In this document: one piece after another, positions 42,201-53,137 of the stretch
Layout: each line of letters opens with the position of its first letter
How positions within the stretch are numbered: position 1 is the stretch's first letter
Source: Mesostigma viride
Taxonomy: Eukaryota; Streptophyta; Mesostigmatophyceae; Mesostigmatales; Mesostigmataceae
Reading direction: 5' to 3'
NCBI GenBank assembly: GCA_009746045.1
Contig: RPFO01000614.1
Coordinates: 1-55,000 of the forward strand
DNA: 55,000 nucleotides
Position numbers and translations under genes: made by a program
Notes under the pieces: generated by a model
Seen by the model: only the letters and a program-made list of their open reading frames with translations
Told to the model about the DNA's origin: nothing
Database searches by the model: none

Positions 42201-45200
42201 GCCGGTGCCTCCGCATGGATGTCTGCCTGCAGGGCTTCTCCCTTGCCCCTTGGGCGGTGCTGCCTGCTGCTCCCACCGCGGGTGCCAAGTGTCTGCTGTT
42301 GCCCGCCACGCCGGCGTCGGTGCCTTGTGTGGCCCACGCCCACCGGCTGACCTGCCCCCTCTCACTATCGTCACTTGCCTGCTGTCACGTTTGTATCTCT
42401 CACGGTGCGGCAGGTGACCACCTGCCAAGTGTGCGGGGGGGAGGGCCAGATCTCCACCCCCTGCAGCACATGCGGGGGCGACGGACGCGTGCGCCGGAAG
42501 AAGGATATCAGGTGATGCGCGCGCTTATGCCCCCACATGCCCCCCTCGTTGTGGTGGGCCCCCACACCGCTTGTGGCTCCCTTGCTGTGCTTGCGCCCCT
42601 TCCACCCTTGCCACTTGCTTGTGCGGGCAGTAGGGCCGGCCGCGGACATGAGTATGGATTTTGGTGAGTTGTTTGCACCATGGGTTGTGTGCGCGCACCA
42701 AGGACCGCCGGGTGCCCTGTAGAGCAGCGCATTGTGCCTTGCTGGCGCGCTGCGACGCGATCGGGTCGCTGGGTCGCTGGCTGCGGTGGCTGAGGGCCGC
42801 GCTGCTGATGGCGCAGGGTGCTGGTGGTGTGGTTTATAGGGTGCACTGTGCGCGCGGGGATGGCATGCGGAGGGTGTCGTGTCGCCGCCCCGACGCTGTC
42901 CTCGAATGAAACGACCGCGCCTGACACCCCCATGGTTGCGCTGTGCGGCCAACCCCCCTTTCCCTTGTGTACGCGAGCAGCCTGCGCGTGCCACCTGGCG
43001 TGGACAACGGCAGCCGGCTGCGGGTCGCCAAGGAGGGCAACGCGGGGCGGAGAGGCGGGTGAGTTAGGGGGAGGGATGCGGGGCTGCGTCATCCAGGCTG
43101 ATGGTTCATGGGGGGGCGTGGCAGCATAGGAGGGTGGCACAGCCAGTGGCCTGCCAACCGTGTATAGCCTGTCCCAGCAATTGTTGGCAGGCAGGGGTGA
43201 CTGCTTGCTCTGTGTAGCAAGGTAGGGTGGAGTGCTGTTTTGAAAATGCTGTCATGGTTCGAGTCTTGAATGCCTGCCCTGGGAGCAGGTGTCTTCATCA
43301 CCCTAAAAATAGCTGGCCACAAGGTAGCCGGCATGCCCAGCTCGTTGCGGAGGCTTGGCGGCAACACATGGTTGTGCATGGTTGACACCGTGGGCACATC
43401 CTGGCAGCCTGCGGAGGTCAGGTTTGGCGAGAGGGAGTAACTCGTGCCCGGAAGAGGGTCCTTGCCTGCGCATGCTGTGGGTTGGCGTGACGGCCTGCTG
43501 TGGTGTTCATGCCTCCCATCTGCCAACACGCTTTGCCAATGGTCGTGCATTCTGATGCACGGAATGCAGTCTTGCCCCGCTCCGCCCCCTCTCCTATCCC
43601 CACCCGGTTCGCATTCTTACCCTCGATCCCCTCTGTTAGCCCCTTTCTCCCCCCACCCCACCCCCCCGCGCCTCCCCTTACCCCTCTTTGCCCCCCCCAA
43701 GCTTGCACCTCCCCCCCGTTGCCTCACGTCACCCACACCCTATGCCCCCCCCCCCCCCTTCCCTCCCTTCCCCCCTCCCAGCCCCCCCGGCGACCTGTTT
43801 GTCTTCATCTCGGTGCGCTCCGACCCGGAGCTGCGGCGCGATGGCGTGAACATCCTGTCCACCGTCACCATCTCGTACACGGAGGCCATCCTGGGCACCA
43901 CCGTCAAGGTGAGGGGAGGGCATCACCGTCAAGGTGAGGGGGGGGGGGGGGGTTGGGAAAGGAGCCGCTGTCAAGGTTGGCGGCCCCACAGGTGATGTCA
44001 CGGGGTCCGTCATCAAGGTGCTGGGTTGTGGGGCAGGGGGGGACGGGAACCCTTGTCCAGGTGAGGGCGCTCACCGTGGTGCGAGGGTGGATGCGTGGGC
44101 GCCATCTCAGGGGTTCCACATGGTTTGGAGCGGGTGCCGCTGGGAGCGGGCTGAGTAAGCTGGTGCTGGGGTGGCTTTTATGGGTGCCCGTAGAGCCCGC
44201 CATCCCTGCATCTGCGTACGCCAGCGCGCCCACGTTGCATGGCGGCTTGTTGCGCCCACCCATTGGTTGCGGCTCCTAGGGTTGCCTCGCCTAGTGCTGC
44301 GCCCGGTTTGGTCGCGAAAGATCGGGCACACCTGGCGCGGTGAGTGAGGAGGCCCCGCTGGGCTGTGCTCGGGTGCTTGGCTCTGTTGGCTGTGCAAGGC
44401 GCTGGCTGCTCCGTTGTGATCCTCCATGGTGGGTGCGTCGCTGCCCCATGGGGTCGGCGAGCGAGTGTCCGCTCCCTTTGACTGCTACAGCTTCTGCTGA
44501 CGTCTGCCCGCTCCCTCTCCCATCCCCTGCAGGTGACGACGGTGGACGGCGACGTGGACCTGAAGATCCCAGCAGGTGAGCCCTACCCGCACGGGCACAG
44601 TAGATGGGCACCGCCTGCGCTTGTGCCGCTGGGGTGGCCGCGGTGGGTGCGCGCAGGTGCTCACAGGTCCAGGAGTGGGCGCCGAGGGTTGTTGGCATGG
44701 CGTGCTGTGCCGTGCGCATAACTGAGCTGCGATGGTTACAACCACGCTCGCTGGGTAGGAGCTTCTCGACAGTACCCAGAGGGTGGGGTGGCGGGCTGCG
44801 GTGGCTTGGCAAGGTGCAGCGGATGTCAAGATGAAGGGTGTGTAGGGCGGGGCACGGTAAGGAGCACTAGGGGGGGATGTTTTCCATTCGTAAGCCCCAG
44901 TGATGTAGGACAGCTTATTGGTGCGCGGAGCGTGGCACCGGATCCATCCCGCACTTGCCATGCGTGTGATTCCTGGCGCGCGGGCGCAGCGTGCTGTGGC
45001 CACCAGGGCAACGGGCGCACGGCACAACCATGGGGTCGCTGTAACCATGGGGTCGCTGTAACCATGGGGTCGCTGTAACCATGGGGTCGCTGTAACCATG
45101 GGGTCGCTGTAACCATGGGGTCGCTGTAGCCATGGGGTCGCTGTAACCATGGGGTCGCTGTTTGTCTGCGCAGATTGCCACCGCCACGCTGGTAATGGCG

Positions 45201-46152
45201 GATGCAGCACTGGATCGCCGCGGGACAGGCCGCTGTGGGTGGCCAAGGGGCTGGCGCGCCTGTGTCTTGGCTTGCTGGGCTGCCTGGCTTTGCGCATGTG
45301 GCCACGGAACCTGCGCTGCCTGCTGCTGATGTCTGTCCAACCCATGGCATGGCACACGCCGCCACCTCCTCCCCTGTGTGTTGCTGCGCTCCCCTGTGGC
45401 TTGCCGTCTCAGGCACCCAGCCCAACACGACACTTGTCATGGCCAAGAAGGGTGTTCCCAAGCTGCGCACACCCACGTAAGTGCTGCGCCATGCTGTGGG
45501 ACGCTTGGCTAGCGCGCGCGTGGCCACCATCCGCTTGGTAATTAGAATCTTCTTCCCTAGGTGTGGCACCGGGCATGGGTGGTGCACACATGCACGGCAG
45601 GCGCGTGATGAACACGTGCTCCGAGCGGGTCGTGGTGCCGAAATTGGGCGCCACGGGCAAACCCTGGCAGCATATGCGGGTAGTTTGTCGGCACATGCTC
45701 TTTGAGATGGCAGTCTTAACGTTTGTGGTAGAAAGAAACACACTGCGTGCACGCAATGTGTGATGTCATGTACATGATATCTTATTTATGGTGTACAAGG
45801 CCCCAGGATTGGTTTGTGTGCAATGGGTGTAGATGGAATAGGAAGGGAAGCTTTTGAGAGGATGTGCTGCTTGCTTTTCTCTCCCTTGCGCCTCCCCCTT
45901 CCGGGCTGCTGACAATCCCAAGCGTCGCGGCTGCTGCTATCCTGGCAATGTCGCTGCTGGTGACCCCCTTGGCACCGGTTTCTTGTGTGCGTACGTTTCA
46001 ATCACGTGCTGTACCTGGCCAGGGAGCGTGGCGACCACCTGGTGAACGTCAAGGTGTCCATCCCCACCAAGATCGGCAACGAGGAGCGCAAGCTGGTGGA
46101 GCAGCTCAACGACCTCAGCCAGGCTAAGCCCAAGCGTGGGTGGGGTCTGTGA
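33282..46152 (+). CDS. Chloroplast-type DnaJ (type I HSP40), 17 exons
   Basis: Exons: 33282-33340, 33467-33605, 33869-33926, 34793-34835, 35166-35214, 35650-35751, 37002-37047, 37664-37724, 38316-38407, 39144-39205, 41887-41928, 42414-42511, 42981-43058, 43782-43908, 44533-44575, 45413-45476, 46023-46152. All introns are GT-AG and all phases agree, giving 430 residues. The first 66 ([20 protein letters not shown] to AFVVRAGE) look like a plastid transit peptide ending VVRA. The J domain starts [20 protein letters not shown] and has HPD in [12 protein letters not shown] linker ([16 protein letters not shown]) follows. Four zinc motifs come next: [32 protein letters not shown]. The client-binding C-terminus includes [15 protein letters not shown] and [12 protein letters not shown]. 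It acts as co-chaperone of stromal HSP70. The first two exons are the least certain; introns reach 2.7 kb. Confidence 0.92.
35396..35475. repeat. GGGCAGGT-type minisatellite in a DnaJ intron
   Basis: GGGCAGGC, GGGCAGGT and GGGCGGGC octamers in tandem within the intron between exons 35166-35214 and 35650-35751. Confidence 0.85.
39275..39394. repeat. 24-bp minisatellite x5 in a DnaJ intron
   Basis: Five exact or near-exact copies of a 24-bp unit with core CATGCGCGGTGGTCAGG; the fourth has GCGCCGTGG. It lies in the largest intron (39206-41886). Confidence 0.97.
39560..40070. other. AT-rich segment inside the largest DnaJ intron
   Basis: TTAATTAATTATTAG tracts near 39598 and a weak plus-strand ORF (39633-39971) with no recognised domain. 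CATTCCGGACGAACCGGACG occurs at 39979. Base composition differs sharply from the flanking intron DNA, which suggests inserted sequence reaching to about 41650. Confidence 0.4.
40405..41122 (-). pseudogene. Antisense basic/acidic nuclear-type protein nested in a DnaJ intron, frameshifted
   Basis: ATG 41122 opens [20 protein letters not shown] and continues to about 40920 ([12 protein letters not shown]). A second frame gives an acidic stretch ([20 protein letters not shown], 40907 leftwards). A third frame from about 40800 to the stop at 40405 reads [20 protein letters not shown], then [20 protein letters not shown] and [28 protein letters not shown] resembles a classical nuclear localisation signal. 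The last part weakly resembles an HMG box, but I do not claim that domain. Two shifts make it a pseudogene or a spliced gene with small introns. It probably came in with a mobile element. Confidence 0.45.
41468..41578. repeat. CCGGAC/GTCCGG cluster
   Basis: Nine CCGGAC or GTCCGG hexamers in 110 bp, including the near-palindromes AACCGGACGACGTCCGGTT and GTCCGGACATCCGGAC. Two more lie at 39983-39998, at the other side of the AT-rich inserted segment. Confidence 0.8.
43741..43758. repeat. Poly-C/pyrimidine tract before a DnaJ exon
   Basis: A long C-rich polypyrimidine stretch (about 43560-43781) directly upstream of the acceptor at 43780-43781, consistent with splice acceptor recognition. Confidence 0.6.
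45026..45161. repeat. 17-bp minisatellite x8 in a DnaJ intron
   Basis: Eight tandem copies of AACCATGGGGTCGCTGT (one with AGCC) between exons 44533-44575 and 45413-45476. Near-identity of the units implies recent expansion. Confidence 0.97.
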
Positions 46153-47140
46153 GCGCGGGGCGAGACAGCTGGTTATTTCTAGTTGGCTTTTAGGGCTGTG
46201 TAGAATCTCTTGACCATTTGTAGCCAGCATTGCCCGTGACCTGTCTGATGGCTGCCCCTGCCTTTGGTTCACAGGTGGCAACGTAGCGGTCTGCCCAACT
46301 GCAAGGCTCTTTCTGTATCCAGGCGGCTCGATCCATCGGATGAGACTTCATGCTTGCTGACATGATTATGATCAAGGGAGTTTCCAAGAATAACAGGGCG
46401 TGTAGTTGACATCCCAGTGGAGATGGGGTGTTTCATGGCAAGTTAATGTGTGATGTGTACGCCCAGGGAATACCTGTTACAGGATTATGCTTTTAGGCCT
46501 GTAGAATGATACTTTGCGTAGAAGCATACTCATAAGTCTCTGGATCTACATTGATGATTGAAGTTGAAACGAAATAATTAATTTGAATGGCAAAATGCCG
46601 CTGGCTTGAGAACAACTCAAGGTTGTTGCAGCCTTTCGATCCCGCTTTGACATCATAGCATGGCTGTGCCATAGCCCAGGCATAGTTGTCTCACTTCACA
46701 GTGTTGTCTACAACGTTGCATAGTTGTCTCGCTTAAAAAATAAAAATGTGCCCTGACGAGTGATAAGGGCACCCCAAAGAGTACGAATGTAAACGACACT
46801 TGCTCTAGGTGCCCCAGGGCACCTGCAGCCCCATGATCTATCAAGCTATGCCCAGCTAAGGGGGAGCCTGTCATAGGGGGGGGACACTGAGCGCAAATGG
46901 TTTTCACTATTTGCGGCTTGCCAAATCAGAATAGGGGGGGAAGATCAGCACAGCTATACAAGAGCTAGGGCATGGCTTCTCAGCAGAGAGTGACTCCCTG
47001 CATGGGCACTGCATAATGAAATAAAGCTAGGCATCATCTGAAGTGTGGCTCATCATAGGCACACATGTACATGACTAAAAATGCTAGGCATCAGCTGGTA
47101 TAGTGCCTGTAGTAGGCGGGCATGTACAAGGCCACGGTCT
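46153..47140. other. 3' untranslated region of DnaJ and intergenic DNA
   Basis: No further gene. The 3' end of the DnaJ transcript must lie here, but no convincing TGTAA or AATAAA could be assigned. Confidence 0.35.
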
Positions 47141-47706
47141 AACTATTCTACACTACTGCTGCTGTATTCCATAGGCTGGGGCGTCTGGATTCGCTGGGGC
47201 CGCGGTGGTCGCGGGGGTCGCGTGCCAGGGCTTGTGGCCGACGTAGATGGCCGCCCCCTTCCAGTACACCGGCTGGCCCGCCTTGGTCTGCCGGAGCTGG
47301 AGGTAGGTCGGCCATAGCTCCCGTCGCTGTTGTTGCTGCGCCAGGGTCAAGCCGTCGTCCACGGTGAAGGGAGTGTTCTCGAGCCGCTTGCGGCGTCTGA
47401 GACACGAAATCTTGTCCGCTGGGCTCTTAAAGATGAGAAGAAGCGGGGGCGCCCCTGCCTTACCCCGGGCGCGGGGAAGGCGATGGGCGGCCAGCTCAAT
47501 CTCACCAAGAAGGCCCATGCGTGCAAGGATTTTGCTCTCAAACGCACGTGCAAGCTTCTCGGAATTCTCACCTTCCTCCATGTCGAAGTTCTTGACGATG
47601 ACGTTGAGGCTGTGCTTGGCGAGCTCGGCCTCCTCGCGGAGGTCAAGCGTCTGCCGCTGGAGCTGTGCTCCGACGGCGGAGGTGGTGGAGGTGGCGTGCT
47701 GCTTAA

Positions 47707-49395
47707 CCCCTAAATGGTCTGAGATCCTGCCGATAAATCGGCTGGATCTTCACAATTTTGCAAACCAGATGCCATCCAACCTACCCATATCCAATGGCTG
47801 TCCTTGGGGGCCAAGCATGTCCATGAGTTGCCCTTCGGGTTGGTATATCTCAACCTCACATATATGCAGGGTAGGCCATGTTTAACTGCCGTCAAAGTCA
47901 GGGGGGTCAAGACGCGCGTTTTCATTTTTGGTAGAATGTGCATTTTGAATTATGTTATAAGACCTAGGCACCTACCACTTCAGGGATGATAAACAATTAG
48001 TTTCTGAACAGTTTGAGCCATTGGGGTCATCATTTGGGTGGGTATACCAGCAGTTACACCCAGTACAGCCCATAGGGGTACCGTTGGTAAAAAGCAACCA
48101 AGGGAGTAGGGGTGGGCATACTACCTCCTAATATGGCCACCAACCATGCCAAACAATACATTTCCCTTCCACAATGATGGGGAAACATAACTGCATCATC
48201 ACACTGCCCTTACATGGCACCTATGTGCAGGTGCCACCTTGTCCATGCACGTAGGTAACGTGGTACGGACACCCTACGCAAGGCATGCATTCTAGGAGGC
48301 AGCCACCAACAAACTAGTGGTGTTGAGCCTATTTCAGCCTGCCCTAGCAAAGATAAACTAGGCCTAAGCTGCTATAGCTTGCCAGGTGATGGCCAGCACA
48401 CCTGGTGGCACATGCTGTCAATGGGAAGCTTTTACTCACCAGTTACGTGCTTGATGATGCCACAGAGACCAGCCAACTGGCTCACACTCATGCAATATGT
48501 GTATGGGAAATGTATAACAAACATATATGGAGGTATTCAAACCCATACAGCCTCTAAAACTTATCCCCATCACCCTGTGGCAGGTCAACTGACTGAGGGA
48601 AGCATCTAAGAAGGGTGTTTTAGAAAGGGGCCAGGCCAGGGTCAAGAAAGAGCATGAATAGTGCAAAAAGAATGTGCTACACAAGCTAGAACGTATATAT
48701 AAAGGTCAAACATCGATAGGAAAACGATGCTTAAGCTTTACCAGGCATGGATGGCGTTACCTTGGCCCAGGCGGTGGCCGCAAAATGGCGCATTTCGGCA
48801 CACCAAAGCTGTGCAGCATGGTCGCTGGATTCGGCGATTTCTGGCCACCCTTGCACGTTTACGACTAAGATGTATCATAAAAAGTACAAAGAAACCAATA
48901 TATCCTTTAAAATACGCCGGAAAGGTATTGCTGTCAACGTTTCTATCGTCCGGCCTGATCGCAGTTTTTTCCAGCAAGAACGCTGCCGAAACCTATCAAA
49001 TGGCATTCCCGCGAACCAAAAATTGGCCTGTATGATCTTTAGGACGTTTAAAATCAATATCCTAAGTTTGGACAGAAAATTCGAACGCAAACGTAAATGC
49101 CATGCGTGGGCGCAAGCCGCCATGGCCAGGTCGTCGTTTTCCGGAATGCACGTTGTACGTGAAAAAGTACCCTGACCCCTTGTACTTTGACCGGCCAGAA
49201 CACCTCTATAACTTTGTCAAAAGTATGCAAACCCTAGTACCATGCTGTGAAGAATTTTATAAACTTTCGATCTTCTCAGCTAAACTTTTCCTAATTCTCA
49301 ATAGATTTCGCGGCATCTGGTCCCCCGAGAAGGGGCCGATGCATCGGCTGGAACTCGATTTTTGGCGGAAAATCGGCAGCAAGACCATTTAGGGG
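47707..49395. mobile_element. TTAA-bounded non-autonomous element (piggyBac-like), 1,689 bp, inside LINE ORF1
   Basis: The left end is TTAA (47703-47706) then CCCCTAAATGGTCT (47707-47720). The right end is the exact inverse AGACCATTTAGGGG (49382-49395) then TTAA (49396-49399). The first 14 bp match exactly, and after a short gap TGCCGAT recurs in both ends. The host reading frame continues exactly when the element and one TTAA are removed, which proves the insertion boundaries. There is no transposase ORF. It contains element F copy 2 (48715-49180). Confidence 0.85.
48715..49180 (+). repeat. Degenerate element F, copy 2
   Basis: Matches the reverse complement of 19870-20350 along its length. 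It lies within the TTAA-bounded element, so it is part of that element's body. Confidence 0.6.
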
Positions 49396-50469
49396 TTAAG
49401 CATGTCCGCCCAGGTCGGGATGGGAGGAGCGTCGCCAGCCAGGCCAGCCCAGGCTGGCTTGGCGGCAATGTCCTTCACCGCCTGGGCGGTGAGGCCTGCG
49501 GTGTTTTGCAATACCTCGATGGCGATGGCATTGTCCTTGAGGCGCTGGTCAATGTCGCGGAGCTGGGCGGTGATGGCGTCGGTGGAGGCGGAGGGGGGGG
49601 GAGGGGGGGAGGCGAGGAGGGTGGCGGTGGCGGTGGGGATGGTGAGCTCAGCAGCCAGCGTGCGACTCACAGCTGCCACATCTGCAGCTAGGGGCGTCAC
49701 GTGCTGTGAGAGGGCTTCGTTGAGGTGGAGGAGGAGGGTGGATTCGGTCAGGGGGATGGGGCGCCAGACGCCAATGGCACAGCGCTGAAGGATGGAAAAG
49801 AGGGCGGCGAGCTGAAGGCGCGGTCGCGTCCAGCCAGACAGGTCAGGTGCACGGGGCTGGAACTGGCCGTCAGACTGGCTGCGGAAGCATTTATGGCGTT
49901 GGAGGCGCTGGCACAGGTCGAAAAGGGAGGCATACGACCCATAAAACAAAAGCTCCAGGATCCGGATGGGTGGCCAGTCGAAATAGCCGGGTCTGTTGAC
50001 GTCGAAGGTGGAAAATAATCCGTCAACGTCAAAGTCGTACTCAGACCAGCTAGGTTCAGTTGGGCGGCTGCGTTTGGGCTCAGGCGAGGCTGAAGGCGAG
50101 GCATGAAGCCCGGGAGGGTGCGGGGCGACCACCAGTGCGCGACTAGTGTCACCGCTGCCAGCCGGACTTGAGGGCGAAGCTGCAGCCGGAGCTGCAGACG
50201 TATTTTCATGGCCTAGCGCAGCCGCCAGGCTGCGTTGCGTCGAGGAGTGTTTGCTCGTCATATATTGCGTAATAGCTTCGGAAAATTATATCAGCATGTG
50301 CGTCTTAGAAAGACAAAGCGATTGTGATATTCACAGCCGAATTTGGTGCTCAAACGTGAAAGTTATGAGCTCCGCCTTCAGCCATGGCTACCTCACGGCT
50401 CGTGGCTCGTGGCTGAGGGGCATGCTCCTGTATAGTGTCGTTTACATTCCCACCCTTGCAGGAAGTAGC

Positions 50470-50580
50470 TTAGAATGTAATGGCTTAGAGTGTAATGGCC
50501 ATATGCCCCTTCTCTGGGCTATGTGCTACATATACTCCCAACGGAGTTATGTTCCTAATTAATTAATTAATTAAAGAGTA
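50470..50580. repeat. CCCAACGGAGTTATGTTC repeat with TTAATTAA
   Basis: CATATGCCCCTTCTCTGGGC, then TATGTGCTACATATACTCCC, then AACGGAGTTATGTTCC and an ATTAATTAATTAATTAA tract. Second copy of the sequence at 28571-28700. Confidence 0.6.
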
Positions 50581-51237
50581 CGAAAGCTCTGAAAAGGTTT
50601 GCAGAGGTCCACAGATCCCCCTTGGCAGGTGCTACGCGACTAAGACGCGCGCTCTCCATGCATTGCCTGCCCCGCAGGTGAACAGCTTTGGGGCAAAAAT
50701 TGATAAAAGCACCCAGCATGCAGTGCCTGATCAGCTAGCTGCTGCATTTACTTGGTGAAGAATGGCTACGTACGCGGAAGCTTGGATTTGCCACAATGAG
50801 TGCTACACCGTTCTGAGAATGAGGAGGCCACAGAGCGCTCTGTGGTCTGCCCACTTGTGGCAGGGAGAGAAGCTAGCGCCCTCCCTCCTCGTTGTGTATA
50901 GGGGTTGGAGGTTCCTTTACTCTATATTGGCACCCACGCGCCGCCGCCACGTGCTTATAAGTAATTAATTAATTATGAGGATGATGCCTGGCATCATTAC
51001 CCCATGCCAAAGCCTCCAATACGTCAGGAAGCCAACATGGCGCCACCAGGACAACACGAAAATGGCTGACGGCGGTATGGCTGACGGCGGAGCTCAGATC
51101 TTTTGCGCCGTCTGAGCCCCAAATTCGGTCAGACCACTTGTATTCGATGCGCTTTATTCAGACGTACACGCCAGTATAATCGGTTACGGCTGAAACGCAG
51201 TATTGCCAGGCAGTATGTTATCACTTGACAAGCAGCT
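50581..51237. other. Noncoding, includes 5' leader of the plus-strand ORF1
   Basis: No gene. A (TAAT)n tract at 50960-50975; the last hundred bases are the untranslated leader before the ATG at 51238. Confidence 0.4.
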
Positions 51238-52601
51238 ATGACGACCCCAAAAGCAAAACGGGGTTTGGAAAAGGAGCTTACCGGCTCCCAGCCCAACCCA
51301 CTCGCCATCGTCCTCGCCCAGCCGCCTGGGCTCGCAAATCCACCGCCAGCAAACCCATCGCCAAGCGCCTCGCCCGAGCCCAAGAAACCCTGCCACGAGC
51401 ACAAATGGCGAAAGTACCTACCAGATTACGACCACTTTCTTTCAGCGACTGGATGCAATTGATCAACGACGAATGCGTCGAAATAGTGCGTTTCTTAGCC
51501 CAGGAACGCAAGCTCCGTGGGGCCACAGCGCCCATCCGCGACGAGAACCTGGAGAGGTTCTTTGCCAGGGGAGACCACCGCATCACTATCCTGTGCAGCC
51601 ACTTCCAGCTCACTGAAGTCGCCATCATCGCTCAGCTCCGCACCCCAGCCCAGCCTGCGCGGCCGGCAGCCCCATCGGCTCCCTCCCTCTGCAAGGATGA
51701 CATCCGCGCAGTGCTGGAGGAGCACGTGACCTGGCCGCTGGCCGAGAAGCTGACATCGCTGAACACAACGCTCAACACGGTGGAGGCCCGGGTCTCCAAT
51801 GTGGAAACCAAGGTCGTCCACAAGCTCCAGCCCCAGTTCACGACGCTGCACACCGCGGCGCAAGCTTCGGAAACGCATGCTGCACTTGTCTCTAGCTCGC
51901 CTTAACCAGGTGGAGGGCAAGTGCGGCGTGCTCATGAAGAAGCTTGAGGCCATCACCGCCCACACCAAGGCCCTGGCCACACAGGTCCCAAAGATAACGG
52001 AGCAGACGGCCACCATTGCATCCCAGCGGCACCCCGGCAGGAGTGCTGGGGACCAAGGTCTCCCGCCGCTCTCCTACGCGGACCTGCTGCGGTCAGCGAC
52101 CGCCTCCACCACCGACGCCATCGCCACGAAGCTCCAGGAGCTGGAGGACCACCGCCAGGCCCAGCAACGGGAGGTCACCGACCGCGCTCGCCGCGAGTGC
52201 CGAGTGGTGCTATGTCTCTTCCCCCAGAAGCCAGGTGAGACGTCAACCTCCCTTGCCGACGAGCTCAAGAACCAGCTTCTTACCCTCATGGGCCTGGTAG
52301 GTGATGTAGAAGTGCGAGGGTGCCACCGCCTTCCCCACTCACGGGACAAGGCGGCTCCCCCACCAGTCCTGCTCACCCCTCCCCTGAGGACAAGCAGCGG
52401 TTCCTCTCTCGTCGGAAGAGGTTGCACGACCTCACCTGGACGCTGGATGACGACCTGACCCCCGCTCAGCAACAGCAGCGACGCGACCTGTGGCCTGAAT
52501 ACCTCCGCCATAAGCAGGACCCCCAGAAGCCCGCAAGGTGTACTGGAGGGGCGGGGACCTGATGATCAACCACAAGATGTGGACGCCCCCAGCGGGCTAG
52601 A
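51238..52601 (+). pseudogene. LINE ORF1 (gag-like), second copy, frameshifted
   Basis: ATG 51238 (MTTPKAKRGLEKELTGSQPN) leads into PSPSASPEPKKPCHEH, the same motif as PSASPEPKRSRP in the 50-kb copy. The frame shifts near 51440 to FSDWMQLINDECVEIVRFLA, then EEHVTWPLAEKLTSLNTTLN (coiled coil). It shifts again near 51890 to LARLNQVEGKCGVLMKKLEA and PPLSYADLLRSATAS, with RRECRVVLCLFPQKPGETST as the RNA-binding domain. A last shift near 52330 gives RRKRLHDLTWTLDDDLTPAQ, and the coding ends KVYWRGGDLMINHKMW with TAG at 52599-52601. It is the diverged paralogue of 47153-50261. It lies convergent to the ORF2 at 53 kb, so the two are not one element. Confidence 0.7.
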
Positions 52602-52980
52602 ATAGCAATAGCCCTAGCTTGTATCCATTGGAGTCACTGCCGCTAAGGCAGCCATGCTTAGAATGTTTGCCAGTAGCTGTGCCAACATACCTAGTCACGT
52701 GCCGCCAACGCACGGTACACAACCAGCCATAGCCTTAGCCTAGTCGGACCTAGTACAGCCATGCTACGCCCTGGCTATGTTCAGATTACTTGCCCACGCT
52801 ACTTGTTATGCCACGCTCACATGGGTCTTATTGCACCCGCAGTTTGCCGGATCGTTAACTAGCATGTCCTTTTTAGCTAGCGCGCCCGAATGCAGCTGTG
52901 GCATGCCTTTGGCATGAAGGAGACTGGGGGTCTCTGCCCTTTCTCCTGTTGTGCACACACAAGGATTAAAAGCACTTCGG
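52602..52980. other. Noncoding 3' flank of ORF1 copy
   Basis: No gene or repeat recognised before the foldback at 52981. Confidence 0.4.
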
Positions 52981-53135
52981 TGCTCCGTGACTCCCCATGC
53001 AACGGGAGCACGTATTTAATTAATTAATTATTAATGGCGCCACCTGTCACACCTTATTAATTAATTAATTAATTAATTAATTAATTAATTAATTAATTAA
53101 TTAGACTCGTGCTCCCGTTGGGGAGTCACGGAGCA
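52981..53135. mobile_element. Foldback with 28-bp arms around a TTAATTAA core
   Basis: The left arm TGCTCCGTGACTCCCC, ATGC, AACGGGAGCACG (52981-53012) pairs with the right arm CGTGCTCCCGTTGGGG, AGTCACGGAGCA (53108-53135) apart from the 4-nt ATGC bulge. Between them lie a (TTAA/ATTA)n tract and a short GGCGCCACCTGTCACACC insert. Single arms of the same sequence occur at 15566 and 19346. It may be a MITE that also forms the end of other elements. Confidence 0.7.
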
Positions 53136-53137
53136 TT

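Larger units (their letters stand above)
47153..50261 (-). pseudogene. LINE ORF1 (gag-like) split by a TTAA element
   Basis: The 5' part starts at ATG 50261 (MTSKHSSTQRSLAAALGHEN), has a PSASPEPKRSRP basic patch, and reads to PPIPTWADML at 49400. The 3' part resumes at 47702 with KQHATSTTSAVGAQLQRQTL, then AELAKHSLNVIVKNFDMEEG, KLARAFESKILARMGLLGEI, RRKRLENTPFTVDDGLTLAQ and GAAIYVGHKPW, with its stop at about 47153. Taking out the 1,689-bp element plus one TTAA joins ADML to KQHA in frame. LNVIVKNF with TVDDGLT is the RNA-binding fold of L1-type ORF1, followed by a basic C-terminal part. It would coat LINE RNA. No ORF2 follows at its 3' side. Apart from the insertion it is open over about 470 codons. 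Confidence 0.75.

Noticed and set aside
45864-45990. Possible DnaJ exon with NPKRRG near 45917
   Set aside because: No AG acceptor gives the right phase. The acceptor at 46021-46022 joins RTPT to [12 protein letters not shown], which matches the family.
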